DNA of 64,000 bases from Paraburkholderia fungorum (GTDB lineage: Bacteria > Pseudomonadota > Gammaproteobacteria > Burkholderiales > Burkholderiaceae), in assembly GCF_900099835.1 (NCBI RefSeq), contig NZ_FNKP01000001.1:1364001-1428000 (forward strand). Direction: 5' to 3'. The translations under genes were made by a program, and so were the position numbers. Shown one piece after another: positions 1-8,524 of this stretch. The notes below the pieces were generated by a model. That model had not been told where the DNA came from. It saw only the letters and a list, made by a program, of their open reading frames with translations, and searched no databases. Each line of letters starts with the position of its first letter. The stretch's first letter is position 1.

Positions 1-234
1 GGGTAAATGTTTCTTAATCACCGTCATGCGAAAATACCGGAATCAAGGTAATTTTTTCTAAACAGCATGAGTGCCGGATATCGAAAGATCGTTTAATTAA
101 TGGGTAAATATGCGATTGGAATGGCTATTAAAATGCGGAATGACTTGATTCGCGATATTGAAAAGGGCGTTTGAATGGCGAGTGGCGGAGTCTGCCGCTT
201 TTAATGAAGAACTACAGATAAAACAGAGACGCTG
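1..234. other. AT-rich stretch without a supported gene
   Basis: This stretch is clearly richer in A and T than the rest of the window. It lies downstream of the stop of the minus-strand MFS gene. A 24-codon plus-strand reading frame (100-174) has no ribosome binding site. The words GGGTAAAT at 1-8 and 102-109 form a short direct repeat. It may be regulatory DNA of a gene to the left of the window. Confidence 0.4.
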
Positions 235-1443
235 TCATTTTCCGGGCGCCATTGCGTGCCTGCGCCGCAACAGCATTGAGCCGACTGTCACCGCCATGCC
301 GATGCCGCCCATCGTCAGCGCAAGTCCCACGATCAGCGGGCCGGTTTGCGTGCGAGCCGGAAACAGCGTGACCAGCAAGCCGGCGAGCGGCTGCGTGAGG
401 TTGTTCAGCAGGATTACAACGCCGGTCGTCTTGCCGAAGTCCTGTGGCGGAATGATCCGCTGACGCGCGCTGCGGATGTAGACGTTGAACATCTTGTCGA
501 AGCCGACGATCAGCAGAAAGCCGAGCGCGTAACCCCACGGCGCGGCACTCGCCCCGGCGATCACGCCGCCCACGCAGATCGACACGAACGCGACGCGGCC
601 GAGCGTGCGTGCCGGCCACGCGGTGCGCGCGATGGTCAGCAGAATCAGCACCGTGGCGACCGCGCCCGCAGTTTGCAACACCGCGTAGTAGCGGTTCGAT
701 TGCGCATGGAAGCCGGTGACCATCGCGGCCGAGGTGGCGAGTGTCACGCCGATCACCAGATTTTCGGCCGCCGCGAGCAGCACGATCTTTTTGAGGCCAG
801 GCAGCATCGCCACGTGGCGCAGCGCGATGCGCAATGGCAGGCTCCAGTGTCCTGCGGGGCCGGGCGGCAGCCGGTTGCCGGTGAAGCCGCTCGCGCGTTG
901 CCACAGGAACAGCGCGCCGTCGGCGAGAAGAAACAGCAGGCCGGTGGCCGCGACCACCCATGGCCAGCGCCATAGGCCGAGCAGCATCGCGGCCAGCATC
1001 GGACCGAGCACGAAGCCCAACTGGTCGGCGAGTTGTGAGTAGGCGAGTACGCGTTGAAACTGTTGCGTGCTGAAGATTTGCGGCAGCATGACTTCGCGCG
1101 CGACCAGCCCCTGGCTCGTCAGCACGCCAGCTATCGCCGACAGCGCGATCAGCCAGCCGATCCCGCCGAACAGTGCGTAGCCGAGCATCCCGCCGAAACA
1201 CACGAGCGCGCGCACGGTCTGACTGACCCGCATCAGCCGAAGCGGCGAGACGCGGTCGCACAAAGCGCCGAAGAAGGGGAACACCAGGTAGCGCGGCAGC
1301 GTTTCGATGAAGAACGCCAGGCCCGACCACGAGACCTGGCGTGTCGTCTGGAATACGACTAGCGGGACGAGAAAGAGCAGGATCTGATCGGCGAGACGTG
1401 CGACAAACAGCGAGCAGAAAAAAGCCTGATGGTTGACGCGCAC
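235..1443 (-). CDS. MFS transporter (EntS/MFS_3-like exporter)
   Basis: A 402-residue integral membrane protein with about 12 hydrophobic segments, the normal size for the major facilitator superfamily. A positively charged loop after the second segment (residues about 60-72, GALCDRVSPLRLMR) matches the family signature between TM2 and TM3. The overall pattern is closest to the MFS_3 group (enterobactin exporter-like efflux proteins). The start is a GTG at 1443 with a GGGAC-like element upstream; the first residues run directly into TM1, so little can be missing. No substrate can be deduced. It is transcribed away from the window's left end and has no clear operon partner, since the VOC genes upstream are about 100 bases away. 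Confidence 0.8.
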   Translation of the reverse strand: MRVNHQAFFCSLFVARLADQILLFLVPLVVFQTTRQVSWSGLAFFIETLPRYLVFPFFGALCDRVSPLRLMRVSQTVRALVCFGGMLGYALFGGIGWLIALSAIAGVLTSQGLVAREVMLPQIFSTQQFQRVLAYSQLADQLGFVLGPMLAAMLLGLWRWPWVVAATGLLFLLADGALFLWQRASGFTGNRLPPGPAGHWSLPLRIALRHVAMLPGLKKIVLLAAAENLVIGVTLATSAAMVTGFHAQSNRYYAVLQTAGAVATVLILLTIARTAWPARTLGRVAFVSICVGGVIAGASAAPWGYALGFLLIVGFDKMFNVYIRSARQRIIPPQDFGKTTGVVILLNNLTQPLAGLLVTLFPARTQTGPLIVGLALTMGGIGMAVTVGSMLLRRRHAMAPGK

Positions 1444-1542
1444 CGTGAATGTCCCGCCGCTGATGAATAGAAATGAGCCCGACTACGGGCCGAGACCGAT
1501 CCTATCAAAGTTGGCTGGAACAGGAAGGCCGGACCGGCTCGC

Positions 1543-2019
1543 CTATTCACCCCGATACGCACGCTCCAGTTGCGCGAGATCGAGCTTGACCATCTTCATC
1601 ATCGCTGCCATCACGCGGCTCGCTTTGGCGTCGTCCCGGTCGCGCAGCATGTCGCCGAGCGAGTCGGGCACGATCTGCCAGGAAATGCCGAAGCGGTCCT
1701 TCAACCAGCCGCATTGCCACGGCGAACCGCCGCCTTCGGTGAGCTTCGTCCAGTATCGGTCGACCTCTTCCTGCGACGCGCAATGCACGAACAGCGAAAT
1801 GGCGGGCGTGAAGGTGAATTGCGGTCCGCCGTTTAGCGCCATGAACTCCTGACCCTCGATCTCGAACGTGATGGCGAGCACCTTGCCCTTGGGCCCCGGA
1901 CCCGCTTCCGGGTAATGCATCGTGGTGACGATTCGCGAAGCGGAAAACACCGACATATAGAACTCTGCAGCCTCTTCGGCATTGCCGTTGAACCACAGAC
2001 ACGGCGCAATCTTTTGCAT
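1543..2019 (-). CDS. VOC family protein, PhnB/3-demethylubiquinone methyltransferase-like
   Basis: A 158-residue protein of the vicinal oxygen chelate fold, PhnB-like branch. It begins with the typical strand and turn CLWFNGNAEEAAEFY, continues with GQEFMALNGGPQF and ends with the conserved segment FGISWQIVPDSLGDML. Such proteins are often labelled '3-demethylubiquinone-9 3-methyltransferase' but have no demonstrated methyltransferase activity; glyoxalase- or resistance-like roles are equally possible. A very strong ribosome binding site (GGAGGAA) precedes the ATG at 2019. It follows the other VOC gene by 46 bases on the same strand, so the two are probably cotranscribed. Confidence 0.8.
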   Translation of the reverse strand: MQKIAPCLWFNGNAEEAAEFYMSVFSASRIVTTMHYPEAGPGPKGKVLAITFEIEGQEFMALNGGPQFTFTPAISLFVHCASQEEVDRYWTKLTEGGGSPWQCGWLKDRFGISWQIVPDSLGDMLRDRDDAKASRVMAAMMKMVKLDLAQLERAYRGE

Positions 2020-2065
2020 GACGTTCCTCCTGCGGACCGGCGCATGGGCTGCACCGGTCCGCGAG

Positions 2066-2533
2066 TTATTTCATCGCCGAGGCCATGGCCTGCTGGATTT
2101 CGTCCGGGCTCATGTCGCGCGTGTGGGTGGCGAGCGACCAGCGATGACCGAACGGGTCCAGCAACTGGCCGTAGCGGTCGCCCCAGAACATGTCGGTGAC
2201 GGGCAGCGTGACGGTCGCGCCGGCATCGACGGCCTGTTTGAAACTTGCGTCGACGTCCTGCACATAGTGGTGGATCGTGACCGGCGTGCCCTTCAGCGTG
2301 GCCGGGCCGAACGCCTGGTGCTCGGGCCATTCGTCGGTCAGCATCAGCATGGAGTCGCCGATTTTCAGGCACGCGTGCATCACCTTGCCGCCGGGACCGG
2401 GCAGACGGAACTGTTCGACGGCGTTGAAGGCTTTCGTGTAGAACGCGATGGCTTCTGCGGCGTTCGCGCAGATCAGGTACGGCGTGAGCGAATGCATCCC
2501 GTCCGGGATCGGTTTGACAGCGGGGCTGGTCAT
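2066..2533 (-). CDS. VOC family protein (glyoxalase/bleomycin resistance-like)
   Basis: A 155-residue single-domain VOC protein. Visible family features are the N-terminal repeat LTPYLICANAAEAIAFYTKAF, the central GKVMHACLKIGDSMLMLTDE and the C-terminal FWGDRYGQLLDPFGHRWSLA. The DPFGHRW element is typical of the YP_/PhnB-like subgroup. The start at 2533 is preferred over an in-frame upstream ATG because AAGGAG lies eight bases before it. It is the first gene of a two-gene VOC unit. No metal ligands or substrate can be assigned with confidence. Confidence 0.8.
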   Translation of the reverse strand: MTSPAVKPIPDGMHSLTPYLICANAAEAIAFYTKAFNAVEQFRLPGPGGKVMHACLKIGDSMLMLTDEWPEHQAFGPATLKGTPVTIHHYVQDVDASFKQAVDAGATVTLPVTDMFWGDRYGQLLDPFGHRWSLATHTRDMSPDEIQQAMASAMK

Positions 2534-2706
2534 GACGGCGACTCCTTGAAGTAGCAGATTCACAAGTTAAAGACCGGCTGCGTGAGGTGAGTCAGTGGCG
2601 CGCCAGGCCTTCAACATTACGACGACTACATGACCGTTGAATCGACACTCCGGAAAAAATATTTTCCGGAGCGCGCCGGTTTCGCGAGCCGCGACCCGCG
2701 TCCGCT

Positions 2707-4329
2707 TCAGCCCGCCGGGTTGTCCTCGTCGGATGGCGTGGCGGACGGCGCCGTCGGCGCACCGTCCGGCGTGCCGAGAATGCTGATCTGGAAGATCGGC
2801 GTGGCCGCCAGCGATTGCAGCGTGGCGTCCTCGGGAATGTGTTCGAACAGCGGCAGGATCACCGAGCCGCCGATCACCGCGCGCCGGCTGTCGTCGGCGG
2901 GCCGCAGGCCCCACACGTCCTGATAGACGACCGGCACTGCGACGCCATTGCGGGTCGTGTTGCCGATATACAGCATCACGTGGCCGCCGATATAGATCAG
3001 CGTGCGCAGCGGCACGCCGTGTTGCGCGAGGTAGTCGAGCCGTTGCGCGGGCGTCGACGCAGACAGATCGGTCATGCTGCCCGCGTTCATCTGCGTCGAC
3101 GAATGGCGCGGCAGCCACACGCCGAACACCGCGAAGATGCTTTGCAGTTCCGACGAACAGTCGTTGTAGAAACCGCTGTTGCCCCAGCCGTACGGGCGGC
3201 CGATCAGGGTTTTCATCAGCATGGCGAGGTGACGCGGCGTGGCGGCGAGCGGCATCGGCGCGATTTGCGTGTCGTTCAGCGTTGCACTGCGGATGATCGC
3301 GTGGCCGTCGACGTCGCGAGCGGGGACAAGCACGGCGAGCGGGACGTCTGTATTGTCCGCCGACGCCTGCTGCGGTTCGCCCTTGACGGAGGACAGCGGC
3401 AACATCGTCCCGGCGGGCGCGTCGAAGCGGAACACGCCACGGCTGTCGCGCACCGGCGCCGAAGCCACGGTCACCGCGCCGAGCGATCGGACCGTCGCCG
3501 CGCGCCACGTGTCGACGAAGCGGTCGTCCGCGAGCGCGACGTTTTCGCTGCGCACCCAGCCCTGCACATCGGGCGTCTGCACGTAGGACCATGCGCCGTC
3601 GACGCTGCCGCCCAGCACATACAGCGGCGTGCCCGGCCGCACCGCCGAAATCTGCAGATTGTCGAACGGGTAGCCTTCGCCGGCCAGACGGTGATCGTAG
3701 AACGACGGGTCGAGGGTCGGCAGTTCGCGCACCAGCAGGTTGCCTGAGGCGATGGCGCGCCGCTCGGGCTGATAGACCGGGTTCTGCGTAAATTGCCCGA
3801 CATTCATGTTGCGCGCGATCGTGTCGATCCACGCCTGGTCGTGCGGACGGAAATTCTCCCCGTAGCCGAGCGCCGCGCCGCTCTTGCCGCTGTTGTCGAA
3901 TCGCTCGATGCGCCGCTGCTGCAGCGCGGCAATGTCGGCCCCTTGTTGCCGGAAGACGCGCATCGTCACGTAAGCGGCATTCCACGGCGACGCCGCAGTC
4001 GTGCCGGTGCCGAAATAGCGCGCGTACAACGCCAGGAAGTGCGCCTGCTGATCGGCGGGACTCAGGAACGGACGGTCGTAGGCCGGGCTGTCGGGGTCGA
4101 GCCAGTGGTCCACGTTCTGGTCGTAACCGGCGATCGGGAACAGCGAGACGGTATCGACGGGAACGCGCGCATCGCGCGTCGGCGACGGGTTGCCACACGC
4201 GGCGAGGGTCGCGAGGGCGCCGCCCAGCATGGCGGCGCGGCAGACATGCGGCCACCGGACGGACGCAGCAAACGACGCAGACGACGCAACTGAAAAGGCA
4301 AGACGGCGGGACAGGGCGGCGACGGACAT
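2707..4329 (-). CDS. SH3 domain and NlpC/P60 (C40) peptidase lipoprotein
   Basis: A 540-residue predicted lipoprotein. A signal peptide ends in a lipobox (LAAC) with the lipidated Cys at residue 45. The middle contains bacterial SH3-like segments (around residues 200-330, with repeated LYVLGGSVDGAW-type strands). The C-terminal third is an NlpC/P60 cysteine peptidase domain with NDCSSE (Cys391), RHSSTQM and a GGHVMLYIG motif (His450). These proteins cleave peptide stems in peptidoglycan, here probably on the periplasmic side of a membrane. The start at 4329 was chosen because it gives a signal peptide directly before the lipobox; longer reading frames upstream have shadow-like composition. 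The gene is monocistronic. Confidence 0.85.
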   Translation of the reverse strand: MSVAALSRRLAFSVASSASFAASVRWPHVCRAAMLGGALATLAACGNPSPTRDARVPVDTVSLFPIAGYDQNVDHWLDPDSPAYDRPFLSPADQQAHFLALYARYFGTGTTAASPWNAAYVTMRVFRQQGADIAALQQRRIERFDNSGKSGAALGYGENFRPHDQAWIDTIARNMNVGQFTQNPVYQPERRAIASGNLLVRELPTLDPSFYDHRLAGEGYPFDNLQISAVRPGTPLYVLGGSVDGAWSYVQTPDVQGWVRSENVALADDRFVDTWRAATVRSLGAVTVASAPVRDSRGVFRFDAPAGTMLPLSSVKGEPQQASADNTDVPLAVLVPARDVDGHAIIRSATLNDTQIAPMPLAATPRHLAMLMKTLIGRPYGWGNSGFYNDCSSELQSIFAVFGVWLPRHSSTQMNAGSMTDLSASTPAQRLDYLAQHGVPLRTLIYIGGHVMLYIGNTTRNGVAVPVVYQDVWGLRPADDSRRAVIGGSVILPLFEHIPEDATLQSLAATPIFQISILGTPDGAPTAPSATPSDEDNPAG

Positions 4330-4415
4330 GACGTATGACGTTAGGCGAAGTAGTTCCAGGGGCACGATGATACGGTGTCCGCACACCGGCGACGTGTTGC
4401 GCGGATGCCGCGTAA

Positions 4416-4448
4416 TGAACCTATAGATACAACGTTTATATGGTTTCA
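4416..4448. promoter_or_regulatory. Imperfect inverted repeat upstream of the molbindin gene
   Basis: TGAACCTATA and TATATGGTTTCA face each other with an AT-rich centre, about 90 bases before the tandem-TOBE gene. The TATA half-sites resemble operators of the molybdate regulator ModE, which has AT-rich TATA arms. The match is by eye only and the spacing is not the classical one, so this is a candidate operator. Confidence 0.3.
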
Positions 4449-4536
4449 TCGGGGTTCGTCGAATTTTCACAACAGCGGCCGCACGCTCGTGCCGGACCGC
4501 CCAGCCCGCCAGATCGGGATCAACCAGGAGCACACC

Positions 4537-4959
4537 ATGCAAACCAGCGCACGCAACCAATTCGCCGGCGAAGTCACCGAAGTCAAACACGGCGCCGTGA
4601 ACGACGAAATCACGCTTCGCACTCAGGACGGTCTCGAGATCGTCGCGATCATCACGCACGGCAGCGCGACGTCGCTCGGACTCGCTGCGGGCAAGAAGGC
4701 GTTTGCGCTGGTCAAGGCATCGTCGGTGATCGTGATGGTCGATGTCGCGGCGCATCAGGTGTCCGCGCGCAATTGCGTTGCGGGAACCGTGTCGGCGGTG
4801 ACGAAGGGCGCGGTGAACGCCGAGGTCACGATCAGCGCGGGCGGCGCGCAGATCGCGGCGATCATCACGAACGAGAGCGTCGAGCGTTTGGGCCTGGCGA
4901 ACGGCAAACCGGCGACCGCGATTTTCAAGGCGTCGAGCGTGATCATCGGGGTGGATTGA
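4537..4959 (+). CDS. Tandem TOBE-domain molybdenum-pterin/molybdate-binding protein (molbindin)
   Basis: A 140-residue protein made of two Mop/TOBE repeats, residues about 5-68 and 74-138. Each shows the pattern ARN-x-F/V-x-G-x-V, K-x-GAVN-x-E, and an end KASSVI. This is the ModG-type di-Mop architecture, which binds molybdate or tungstate oxyanions between domains and serves as a cytoplasmic store or buffer. The ATG at 4537 follows AGGAG with good spacing; the frame extends further upstream but without family similarity. No mod transport genes are beside it. An AT-rich inverted repeat lies upstream and might be a ModE-type operator. Confidence 0.88.
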   Translation: MQTSARNQFAGEVTEVKHGAVNDEITLRTQDGLEIVAIITHGSATSLGLAAGKKAFALVKASSVIVMVDVAAHQVSARNCVAGTVSAVTKGAVNAEVTISAGGAQIAAIITNESVERLGLANGKPATAIFKASSVIIGVD

Positions 4960-5169
4960 GGTCGATCGAGCTTCGGGAAACGGCGGCGCGGTTTGTCCGT
5001 TAGCGTGGTCGGCGGCTGATGACACGCGTGGATAAAGGCACGCGTAACTGGCGTTTCCCGCAGGAAAGAGGACGGCATGCGCGATTTTGATCCGCGTGAA
5101 CGAAACCGGCGCTTGCTTTAAACTGCACGCCTCGCTGTTCCTCTTTCCGCTTTCATCACGGACACCGTC

Positions 5170-5679
5170 ATGTTCGAAGTTTCCTCTGCCTCGCATCTGT
5201 CCAAAGCCGCTCAATACGAAGAACTGGTCGCCCAGGCGCGCTCGCTGCTCGCCGGTGAAACCGACTGGATCGCCAACGCCGCGAATTTCTCCGCGTTCGT
5301 ATTCCATTCGCTGAGCGACCTGAACTGGGCCGGTTTCTATTTTCACGACGGCCGCGAACTGGTCGTCGGCCCGTTCCAGGGCAAGCCCGCGTGTGTGCGC
5401 ATTCCGCTCGGCAAGGGCGTGTGCGGCACGGCCGCGCAAACCCGCGAAACCCAGGTCGTGCGCGACGTGCACGAGTTCCCCGGACACATCGCGTGTGATT
5501 CGGCGTCGCAATCGGAAATCGTCGTGCCGCTGGTTGCACCGGATGGCACGCTGATCGGCGTGTGGGACGTGGACAGCCCGGTCGTCGCGCGTTTCGACGA
5601 CGAAGACGCGAAGGGCATGGAAGCGCTGTGCGCGGTGTTCATCGAAGCGGCGTTGCCGCGCGGTGCGTCAGTGGCGTAA
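5170..5679 (+). CDS. msrC: Free methionine-(R)-sulfoxide reductase (GAF-domain fRMsr)
   Basis: A 169-residue protein consisting of one GAF domain. It reduces the R epimer of free methionine sulfoxide, with electrons from thioredoxin, and so protects the cytoplasmic methionine pool. The three cysteines that define the family are present at residues 75 (KPACVRI), 85 (GKGVCGTAA) and 109 (HIACDSAS), matching the spacing of the E. coli enzyme. The core NWAGFYF and SEIVVPL strands are also typical. It has no close operon partner; a hairpin follows the stop. Confidence 0.92.
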   Translation: MFEVSSASHLSKAAQYEELVAQARSLLAGETDWIANAANFSAFVFHSLSDLNWAGFYFHDGRELVVGPFQGKPACVRIPLGKGVCGTAAQTRETQVVRDVHEFPGHIACDSASQSEIVVPLVAPDGTLIGVWDVDSPVVARFDDEDAKGMEALCAVFIEAALPRGASVA

Positions 5680-5687
5680 GGGTTTGT

Positions 5688-5716
5688 GTTGGGGCGTCCC
5701 TGAAGGGCGTCCCAAC
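5688..5716 (+). terminator. Hairpin after msrC, possible terminator
   Basis: A 12-pair stem with two G-U pairs, arms GTTGGGGCGTCC and GGGCGTCCCAAC around CTGAA. No T-run follows, so it may end transcription inefficiently or stabilise the 3' end. Confidence 0.45.
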
Positions 5717-5884
5717 GACACACGTCGCGCAATTGGCGTACACCTCAACGGCGCCCATGCACGTTCATACATAGACTAGATGCCGTTCAGGGGATGGGTC
5801 GGCGGACCTCATCCCGTTATCGTTTCTCCACGCGCTCGGCCCACCCGATGAGCGCGACAAACCCCACAGGTTCTGGAGACACGC

Positions 5885-6982
5885 ATGAGTTCCGCCACTG
5901 CATCCGCCACCGCGACCACCGCCACCGCTGCGAGCAATAACACCTCGCCGCTGACCTTCCAGCGCTCCCCCGCGTTACCCCGCAACTGCACGTTCGAAAG
6001 CCACGACTGGGAGATTCTCAGCCGCTACTGGCATCCGGTCGCGTTCGCCGCCGACGTCGCGGATAAACCCATTAGCGTGACGCTGCTCGACGAACCGCTC
6101 GTCGTGTTCCGCTCGAACGGCGAACTGGTGAGCGCGCGCGATATCTGCCCGCATCGCGGCGCGCCGCTGAGTCAGGGATGGGTCGAGCAGGGCAACATCG
6201 TGTGCCCGTATCACGGCCTGGCCTACGGCAGCGACGGCAAGTGCAAACACATTCCGTCGCAAACGGGCGGCCCGATTCCCGAGCGCCTGCATCTCGTCAC
6301 GTACGCGACCCAGGAAGCCTACGGGCTCGTGTGGGTGTCGCTGGGCGGCGGCACGGAGCCGCTGCCCAGCTTTCCTGACTGGGACGACCCCGCGTTCCAG
6401 CAGATCCTGCCGCCGTCGATCGACATCAACGCATCGGCCGGACGTCAGACCGAAGGCTTTATCGACGTCGCGCATTTCGCGTGGATTCACCACGACAGTT
6501 TCGCGGATCGTCACAACCCGGTGGTGCCGCAATATTCGGTCGAGCGGCGCGACGGCGGCATGCGCGCGGAGTACGTGAGCACCGTCAGCAACTTCCCGAA
6601 GTCGATGCAGCATCGCGCGCCTGACGGCTTCTTGTGGCGTCGCCATTTCGAGGTGGACGTGCCGTTCTTCGCACGTCTGACCGTGCAGTTTCCAGAAAAC
6701 GGCCGTCTGTCGATTCTGAATGCCGCGAGCCCGGTGTCCGCGCGCAAGACGCGTCTGTTCGTGCCGATCGTGCGCAACTTCGACAAGGATCTGCCGCTCG
6801 ACGACGTCTACGCATTCAACCGCCAGGTGTTCGAGGAAGATCGCGCGATCGTCGAGCAGCAGCGGCCTGAAGACTTGCCGATCGACCGCACGGCCGAAGC
6901 GCCGATCCTCGCGGACCGCTCGTCGGGCGCATACCGCCGCGCGCTGGCCGAGATCGGTCTCGGCCAGGCGTATGTGCGCTGA
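5885..6982 (+). CDS. Rieske [2Fe-2S] ring-hydroxylating oxygenase, alpha subunit
   Basis: A 365-residue non-heme iron oxygenase. The Rieske cluster ligands are Cys88-x-His90 and Cys107-x2-His110 with the standard 16-residue spacer. The catalytic domain carries the mononuclear iron motif E190-x3-D194-x2-H197-x4-H202. The single-subunit size and C-terminal domain resemble the VanA/pheophorbide oxygenase-like group, which often performs O-demethylation or monohydroxylation; the substrate cannot be read from the sequence. The ATG follows GGAG. It is the first gene of a three-gene operon: rubredoxin starts 28 bases after its stop, followed by a flavoprotein reductase. This suggests electrons reach it through rubredoxin rather than through a plant-type ferredoxin reductase. 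Confidence 0.9.
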   Translation: MSSATASATATTATAASNNTSPLTFQRSPALPRNCTFESHDWEILSRYWHPVAFAADVADKPISVTLLDEPLVVFRSNGELVSARDICPHRGAPLSQGWVEQGNIVCPYHGLAYGSDGKCKHIPSQTGGPIPERLHLVTYATQEAYGLVWVSLGGGTEPLPSFPDWDDPAFQQILPPSIDINASAGRQTEGFIDVAHFAWIHHDSFADRHNPVVPQYSVERRDGGMRAEYVSTVSNFPKSMQHRAPDGFLWRRHFEVDVPFFARLTVQFPENGRLSILNAASPVSARKTRLFVPIVRNFDKDLPLDDVYAFNRQVFEEDRAIVEQQRPEDLPIDRTAEAPILADRSSGAYRRALAEIGLGQAYVR

Positions 6983-7010
6983 ACCTGCACGACCATTCTG
7001 GAGAGATGCG

Positions 7011-7178
7011 ATGAGAGTATGGGAATGTGTGATCTGCGGCTTTCGCTATGACGAAGCGCTAGGGTTGCCTGAAGCGGGCATTGCGCCGGGCACGCGCTGG
7101 GAAGAGGTGCCGGACGACTGGTTGTGTCCCGACTGCGCCACCGGCAAACACGACTTCGATATGCAGGTGATCGCATGA
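7011..7178 (+). CDS. Rubredoxin
   Basis: A 55-residue one-iron electron carrier. The iron ligands are Cys6 and Cys9 (CVICG) and Cys39 and Cys42 (CPDC), with the usual aromatic and GTRWEEVPDDW region between them. The length is normal for a bacterial rubredoxin. The ATG at 7011 lies 28 bases after the Rieske oxygenase stop with GGAGAG upstream. Its stop overlaps the start of the next gene (ATGA), so it is translationally coupled to the reductase that would reduce it. The expected flow is NAD(P)H, flavoprotein, rubredoxin, oxygenase; this order is inferred from gene context. Confidence 0.93.
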   Translation: MRVWECVICGFRYDEALGLPEAGIAPGTRWEEVPDDWLCPDCATGKHDFDMQVIA

Positions 7179-8365
7179 CGGCCGTCATCGAGAAGGAAAC
7201 GCAGCAGCCGGTGGTGATCGTCGGCACCGGCATGGCCGGTTACACGGTCGCGCGCGAACTGCGCAAGCTCGACAGCCAGGTGCCGATCGTGATGATCAGC
7301 CGCGACCACGGCAGTTTTTATTCGAAGCCGATGTTGTCGAACGCGCTCGCGATGAAGAAAGAGCCGCATATGCTGGCCACGTTCGATGCGATGGCGATGG
7401 CCTCGCAACTCGGCGCGTGGATTCGCGTGCGTCAGAACGTCGAGCGAATCGTGCCGGACGAGCACGTGCTGGTCGTCGAGAACGCGTTGCTCGGCTACAG
7501 CAAACTGGTGCTCGCCACGGGAGCCGACCCGCGCCGTTTGCAGGTGCCGGGCGACGGCGCCGCCGATGTGCTGTCGATCAACGATCTCGACGATTACGCG
7601 CGGTTCCGGCTGGCGCTCACGCGTTGCCGGTCGGTGGCGATTCTCGGCGCAGGGCTGATCGGCTGCGAGTTCGCCAACGATCTGGCGGCCGCCGGTTACG
7701 CGGTGAATCTGATCGATCCCGCGCCCACTCCGCTGGTGCGTCTGTTGCCGCAGCAGGTCGGCGAAATCTTCGCGCATGCGCTCGATCGGGGTGGCATTCG
7801 CTTTCATGCCGGCCGTAGCGTGCAGCGGATCGACCGCACGTCGGACGGCTACCGATTGAGTTTCGCCGATGGCGAGCCGATCGACGCCGACCTGGTCGTG
7901 TCGGCGATCGGACTGGCGCCGCGTACGTCGCTGGCGGCAGCGGCTGGTCTCGACATCGAGCAGGGCATCCGCACCGATGCGTGGTGCCGCACCAGTGCGC
8001 CGGATATTTACGCGTTGGGCGATTGCGCGGCGATCGACGGCAAAGTGCAGCCGTACGTGCTGCCGATCATGCACGCGGCCCGCGCGCTGGCGCGTACGTT
8101 GACGGGCGAGCCGACGCGTGTCGCGTTCCCGGTGATGCCGGTCACGGTGAAGACTCCCGCGAGTCCGGCGGTGGTCGTCACGCCCGAAGCCGAGGGCGCG
8201 TGGTCGATCGAAACCGGCGACGCCGCCGCAGCGCATGCTGCACGTGCGGTGTGCCGCGATGCCGCGAGCGAACGGCCGTTGGGTTTTGCGCTGCTCGGCG
8301 CGGCAATCGAAGGCAAGGCTGCGCTCGTCAAAGCGATGACCGCAGCAGAAACGAACCCGCTATAA
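7175..8365 (+). CDS. FAD-dependent pyridine nucleotide reductase (rubredoxin reductase-like)
   Basis: A 396-residue flavoprotein of the pyridine nucleotide-disulfide oxidoreductase fold. The FAD-binding motif GTGMAGYTVARELR is at residues about 17-30. The NAD(P)-binding motif GAGLIGCEFANDL is near residue 160. A second FAD contact, YALGDCAAI, lies near residue 280. No redox-active CxxxxC disulfide is visible, as expected for rubredoxin/ferredoxin reductases. The start at 7175 overlaps the rubredoxin stop by four bases. It probably transfers electrons from NAD(P)H to the upstream rubredoxin. A strong intrinsic terminator follows, closing the operon. Confidence 0.88.
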   Translation: MTAVIEKETQQPVVIVGTGMAGYTVARELRKLDSQVPIVMISRDHGSFYSKPMLSNALAMKKEPHMLATFDAMAMASQLGAWIRVRQNVERIVPDEHVLVVENALLGYSKLVLATGADPRRLQVPGDGAADVLSINDLDDYARFRLALTRCRSVAILGAGLIGCEFANDLAAAGYAVNLIDPAPTPLVRLLPQQVGEIFAHALDRGGIRFHAGRSVQRIDRTSDGYRLSFADGEPIDADLVVSAIGLAPRTSLAAAAGLDIEQGIRTDAWCRTSAPDIYALGDCAAIDGKVQPYVLPIMHAARALARTLTGEPTRVAFPVMPVTVKTPASPAVVVTPEAEGAWSIETGDAAAAHAARAVCRDAASERPLGFALLGAAIEGKAALVKAMTAAETNPL

Positions 8366-8475
8366 ACAACGGGTCCCGGTGATCACGACAACTTCCGTCT
8401 GACCGACCTCACCGTGTAATCGTTCGACGCCTGAGAGGGCCTGTCACCTCGAAGAAATCCGATGATTGCGTTCAC

Positions 8476-8504
8476 GCCGCAAGCTCCGCGCTTGCGGCTT
8501 TTTT
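8476..8504 (+). terminator. Intrinsic terminator of the Rieske-rubredoxin operon
   Basis: A perfect nine-pair stem GCCGCAAGC / GCTTGCGGC with a five-base loop, followed directly by six T. It lies 110 bases after the reductase stop and just before the stop of the convergent LysR gene. Confidence 0.88.
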
Positions 8505-8524
8505 ATCGCCAGCGAAAAAATCGA

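Noticed and set aside
100..174. 24-codon plus-strand reading frame at the window start
   Set aside because: No ribosome binding site, no recognisable similarity and only AT-rich composition in its favour.
212..1330. Long Arg/Ala-rich frame opposite or overlapping the MFS gene
   Set aside because: Shadow frame of a GC-rich gene: the composition is dominated by Arg and Ala and the MFS frame explains the region.
4330..5511. Long upstream extension of the NlpC/P60 gene frame
   Set aside because: The extension runs antisense through the molbindin and msrC genes; the signal peptide and lipobox fix the start near 4329.
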